A stretch of 64,000 nucleotides of DNA, from positions 62,001 to 126,000 of the forward strand of contig DLGT01000103.1 of the NCBI GenBank assembly GCA_002482845.1, written 5' to 3'. This stretch comes from Saprospiraceae bacterium UBA7687 (GTDB lineage: Bacteria; Bacteroidota; Bacteroidia; Chitinophagales; Saprospiraceae). Below are positions 61,313 through 64,000 of this stretch, piece after piece. The notes beneath the pieces are model-generated. The model saw only the letters and a program-made list of their open reading frames with translations. It searched no databases and had not been told where the DNA came from. Positions within the stretch are counted from its first letter, which is position 1, and the number at the start of each line of letters is the position of its first letter. The position numbers and the translations under genes were made by a program.

Positions 61313-62647
61313 ATGGATTTATTAATTAGTGTGGGGCGGGGATTATTGGGAATGGCGGTGCTAATTGCTATAGGATATTTCTTCAGTAGTAATAGGAAAG
61401 CGATCAATTGGAAAATGGTTGGAATTGGCCTTGGAGCACAGCTAATACTAGCATTGAGTGTACTTTATGTTCCTTTTATAAAAACAATGTTTGAGTTTGT
61501 AGGTGGTATTTTTGTACTCTTATTGGACTTCACAAAAGCGGGTAGTCAGTTTCTTTTAGGTGGTATGATGAATGTAGAAAGTTTTGGATTTATATTCTTA
61601 TTTCAAGTTCTACCCACCATTATATTTTTCTCAGCGTTGACTTCATTATTATTTTATCTAGGCGTTATACAATTTGTCGTAAAGGCATTTGCACAAGTGT
61701 TCACAAAATTGCTTGGCATTTCAGGTGCAGAAAGTCTTTCTGTAGCTGGAAATATCTTTTTGGGTCAAACAGAAGCACCACTCATGATCAAGGCATATCT
61801 CGAGAAAATGAATAAATCAGAGATGCTTTTGGTTATGGTAGGAGGTATGGCAACGGTGGCAGGAGCGGTAATGGCAGCATATATTTCCTTCTTAGGTGGA
61901 GACGACCCTGTCATGAGATTAGAGTTTGCTAAACATTTACTAGCTGCTTCCGTCATGGCAGCACCGGGAGCTATTGTCATATCAAAAATATTATATCCGC
62001 AAACAGAATCAATCAATACAAACGTAGATGTAGCTTATGAAAACATAGGTTCCAATATTCTCGATGCTATTGCCAATGGTACTACAGAGGGGCTTAAACT
62101 CGCGGCAAATGTAGCTGCGATGTTACTTGTTTTTATTGCTTTTATTGCTATGATTAATTATGGATTAGGCAAGATTGGAGATTTAAGTTTAAATTATCTT
62201 ACACTTGGGAGTAGTTCAGACACTGGTTCGATAAATGGAACTATTGCTTATTATACTCAGTATTCCAGATTATCTATTGAGACCATCCTTGGTCTTATTT
62301 TTGCACCATTGATGTGGCTTATTGGGATAGCAAAAGAAGACACCATGGCTATGGGTCAACTATTAGGTATCAAACTTGCAGCTAGTGAGTTTATAGCTTA
62401 CACCCAGCTAGCAGAACTAAAGAATCCAGCTAATCCTGTTCACCTAGTACACTACAAATCCGTTATCATGGCTACTTATATGTTGTGTGGATTTGCAAAT
62501 TTCGCTAGTATAGGTATTCAAATAGGTGGTATTGGTTCTCTTGCTCCAGGACAAAGAAAAACCTTGTCAGAATTCGGTCTGAAAGCAGTCATCGGTGGGT
62601 CTATAGCATCATTATTGTCAGCCACTATAGTAGGAGCACTAATGTAA
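61313..62647 (+). CDS. NupC-type concentrative nucleoside transporter
   Basis: 444 residues with about 9-10 hydrophobic segments. The core has family motifs: FGFIFLFQVLPTIIFFSALTSLLFYLG, SLSVAGNIFLGQTEAPLMIK, MVGGMATVAGAVMAAY and the late TYMLCGFANFASIGIQIGG. These match the CNT family (H+ or Na+ coupled nucleoside uptake at the inner membrane). The 14-base gap to the following UPF0126 gene suggests co-transcription. The uridine kinase upstream and divergent supports a nucleoside salvage role. Confidence 0.93.
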   Translation: MDLLISVGRGLLGMAVLIAIGYFFSSNRKAINWKMVGIGLGAQLILALSVLYVPFIKTMFEFVGGIFVLLLDFTKAGSQFLLGGMMNVESFGFIFLFQVLPTIIFFSALTSLLFYLGVIQFVVKAFAQVFTKLLGISGAESLSVAGNIFLGQTEAPLMIKAYLEKMNKSEMLLVMVGGMATVAGAVMAAYISFLGGDDPVMRLEFAKHLLAASVMAAPGAIVISKILYPQTESINTNVDVAYENIGSNILDAIANGTTEGLKLAANVAAMLLVFIAFIAMINYGLGKIGDLSLNYLTLGSSSDTGSINGTIAYYTQYSRLSIETILGLIFAPLMWLIGIAKEDTMAMGQLLGIKLAASEFIAYTQLAELKNPANPVHLVHYKSVIMATYMLCGFANFASIGIQIGGIGSLAPGQRKTLSEFGLKAVIGGSIASLLSATIVGALM

Positions 62648-62660
62648 CAAATGCTAATAT

Positions 62661-63263
62661 ATGTTTCATCTTATTGACATCATAGGCACCATGGCTTTTG
62701 CTATATCGGGTGTACTGACAGCCTTTAGCAAAAAGTTAGATCCTTTTGGTGTTTTTATTATTGCTTTTGTGACGTCTGTAGGTGGTGGCACATTAAGAGA
62801 CATTTTGATAGGTCGGACGCCTGTAGGTTGGATGGTGGATTTGACATATGTTTATGTTATAATAGCTGGCTACTTTCTAGCGCTTTTATTTAGAAAAAGG
62901 CTAGACCATTTCAGAACATCTCTTTTTTTGTTTGATACCATTGGACTTGGTGTATTTACGCTCATTGGTTTAGAAAAAGGCATCGTTGCGGGTTTACACC
63001 CTATTATTTGTATTGCATTAGGCACAATGACAGCATGTTTTGGTGGTGTCATTAGAGATATTTTATGTAATGAAATACCAGTCATTTTTCGTAAAGAAAT
63101 CTACGCTACTATTTGTATCTTAGGTGGTATATTATTTTTTGCTTTAAAATATTTACATCTCCAAGATGACCTACTTTATATAATTACTTCTTCTTTTATG
63201 ATTGCGTTTAGATTATTTGCTGTCAAGTATAAATGGTCTTTGCCTGCATTGGGGAAAGGATAA
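62661..63263 (+). CDS. UPF0126/TRIC-like inner-membrane protein
   Basis: 200 residues with about six or seven spans and two homologous halves. Each half has the glycine-rich signature: FVTSVGGGTLRDILIGRTPVG and, about 85 residues later, MTACFGGVIRDILCNEIPVIF. This is the YicG/YadS (UPF0126) family. Bacterial TRIC relatives in the same fold form monovalent cation channels; other members are linked to glycine uptake. The role here is uncertain. It is probably co-transcribed with the NupC-type transporter. Confidence 0.88.
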   Translation: MFHLIDIIGTMAFAISGVLTAFSKKLDPFGVFIIAFVTSVGGGTLRDILIGRTPVGWMVDLTYVYVIIAGYFLALLFRKRLDHFRTSLFLFDTIGLGVFTLIGLEKGIVAGLHPIICIALGTMTACFGGVIRDILCNEIPVIFRKEIYATICILGGILFFALKYLHLQDDLLYIITSSFMIAFRLFAVKYKWSLPALGKG

Positions 63264-63284
63264 ACCATTTTATTTAATTGCTAA

Positions 63285-64000
63285 TTATTTAAAACCTAAA
63301 TGCTCCTTTATCATCCTGCCTACATCTTCATTTGTCATAGCGTGTAGTTTTGATTGTTTTAGATTAGGACTTTTAATAATGTAAGGTACCGTGATAATTT
63401 CTTTCCTTAGGCCACCATGACCTCCTTTATAATTACCTACAAAAATTTCATAATCATTTGCTAGGTCCACTCCTTTCCTACTGGTCATCACAATGTCACC
63501 TATACCAGACGCATTCATCAGATTCCAAATGCGTGGAATGGCATATGGATAAGGTGTTTCGGTAGTGATATTTACCCAATCTAATTCTGTGTAAAATTTA
63601 TTAGATATTGAATCATGGTAAGACAATGGATTACCTTGTATTGGTAGGTATGACAGCCCTACTTCTGATTCTAAAATCATAGCAATATCATGTCCATTAC
63701 GAATCACTACATTATTATTGTCATCTTTATAAATAATTAATTCCAATTTTTCATTTGCAGCTAGTTTTTCGGGTATATTTATTTTCCCTTTCGGTCTTGG
63801 GTAATTTGTCAACAAATCATATGGCAATGGCTTATGCCAACTTACGGGAAAAGGCAATTCAGGATTTTTCATATATAAATAAGCAGTAAGATTACCATTT
63901 ATCACGAAAAAACCATCTTTTGACTCTAAGTCTTTGAGCGGCTGATCAAGTGCCGAAGAATATATGTGTACAGACTGTCCTCTTTCTATATTTAGGTCGA
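63285..64000 (-). CDS. Alkaline-phosphatase-superfamily protein, C-terminal part (5' end outside window)
   Basis: About 238 residues are visible; the frame stays open past base 64000, so the start lies beyond the window. Translation upstream of the GTG at 63905 continues without stop (INIERGQSV, then SKDGFFVINGN), showing the gene is larger. The C-terminal segment includes MTSRKGVDLANDYEIF and GNYKGGHGGLRKEIITVPYI. The H-G-G-L-R-x-E-x-x-x-V-P form is typical of phosphodiesterase/nucleotide pyrophosphatase-type members of the alkaline phosphatase superfamily, whose last zinc ligand His lies there. The substrate cannot be told. It converges on the UPF0126 gene with a 21-base gap. Confidence 0.65.
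   Translation of the reverse strand, partial: DLNIERGQSVHIYSSALDQPLKDLESKDGFFVINGNLTAYLYMKNPELPFPVSWHKPLPYDLLTNYPRPKGKINIPEKLAANEKLELIIYKDDNNNVVIRNGHDIAMILESEVGLSYLPIQGNPLSYHDSISNKFYTELDWVNITTETPYPYAIPRIWNLMNASGIGDIVMTSRKGVDLANDYEIFVGNYKGGHGGLRKEIITVPYIIKSPNLKQSKLHAMTNEDVGRMIKEHLGFK

Noticed and set aside
1..64000. CRISPR array, prophage, transposon, tRNA or rRNA genes
   Set aside because: No regularly spaced repeats, integrase or transposase frames, terminal inverted repeats, or tRNA/rRNA signatures were seen on either strand.

Overview
The window is AT-rich DNA from a member of the Bacteroidota, most likely a Saprospiria-like lineage (inference). The evidence is: Bacteroidota-type promoters (a -7 box close to TAnnTTTG, sometimes with TTTG about 20 bases upstream); three secreted proteins with C-terminal type IX secretion (T9SS) sorting domains; a 2595-residue HYR-repeat adhesin; families typical of the phylum (DUF6261, DUF3667); and the Bacteroidota gene pairs adk-obgE and DUF177-rpmF. 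Most genes look chromosomal. No rRNA, tRNA, CRISPR array, transposase, integrase or phage gene was found.

Layout. 0-8.5 kb: a loosely packed accessory stretch with the tail of a LuxR-type regulator, a small membrane protein, a DUF6261 protein, a membrane-bound M48 protease, a GNAT acetyltransferase, an outer-membrane-like protein, a DUF3667 protein, small lipoproteins and an unidentified 110-residue protein. The long intergenic gaps here hold two candidate structured RNAs. 8.1-10.6 kb: an overlapping operon of lipoprotein, membrane protein, histidine kinase and NarL-type response regulator. 10.7-18.3 kb: a minus-strand TetR-ABC-HlyD-TolC export operon with 2-base or shorter gaps. The ABC ATPase motifs are degenerate, and downstream lies a 718-residue secreted protein flanked by a 40-bp duplication of the tolC 3' end. 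18.7-36.7 kb: mostly housekeeping genes (two M23 envelope peptidases, trpS, an HI0933 flavoprotein, an M1-type aminopeptidase, an NlpC/P60 lipoprotein, adk, obgE, pepA, an esterase, DUF177-rpmF, RidA, a TPMT-like methyltransferase, an ECF sigma factor with a small membrane partner) plus two T9SS/tail-fibre-like secreted proteins. 36.7-49.1 kb: an unknown secreted protein, recX, a TonB-plug/VWA fusion, a pdeM-sbcD-sbcC DNA repair operon, an amidase, a YoeB-type toxin-antitoxin pair and argE. 49.2-60.4 kb: the giant adhesin and a secreted metzincin-like protease, both T9SS substrates. 60.6-64 kb: uridine kinase divergent from a NupC-type nucleoside transporter, a UPF0126 channel-like protein, and the 3' part of an alkaline-phosphatase-like gene that runs off the window.

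How the genes work together: pdeM, sbcD and sbcC overlap or nearly touch and should act together on DNA ends. udk and the NupC-type transporter face away from each other and together suggest nucleoside uptake and salvage. The export operon is probably controlled by its own TetR repressor. The main points for a second look are the tolC-tail duplication, the motif-degenerate ABC protein, the terminator-like hairpin in the recX leader, the two intergenic RNA candidates and the domain architecture of the adhesin.
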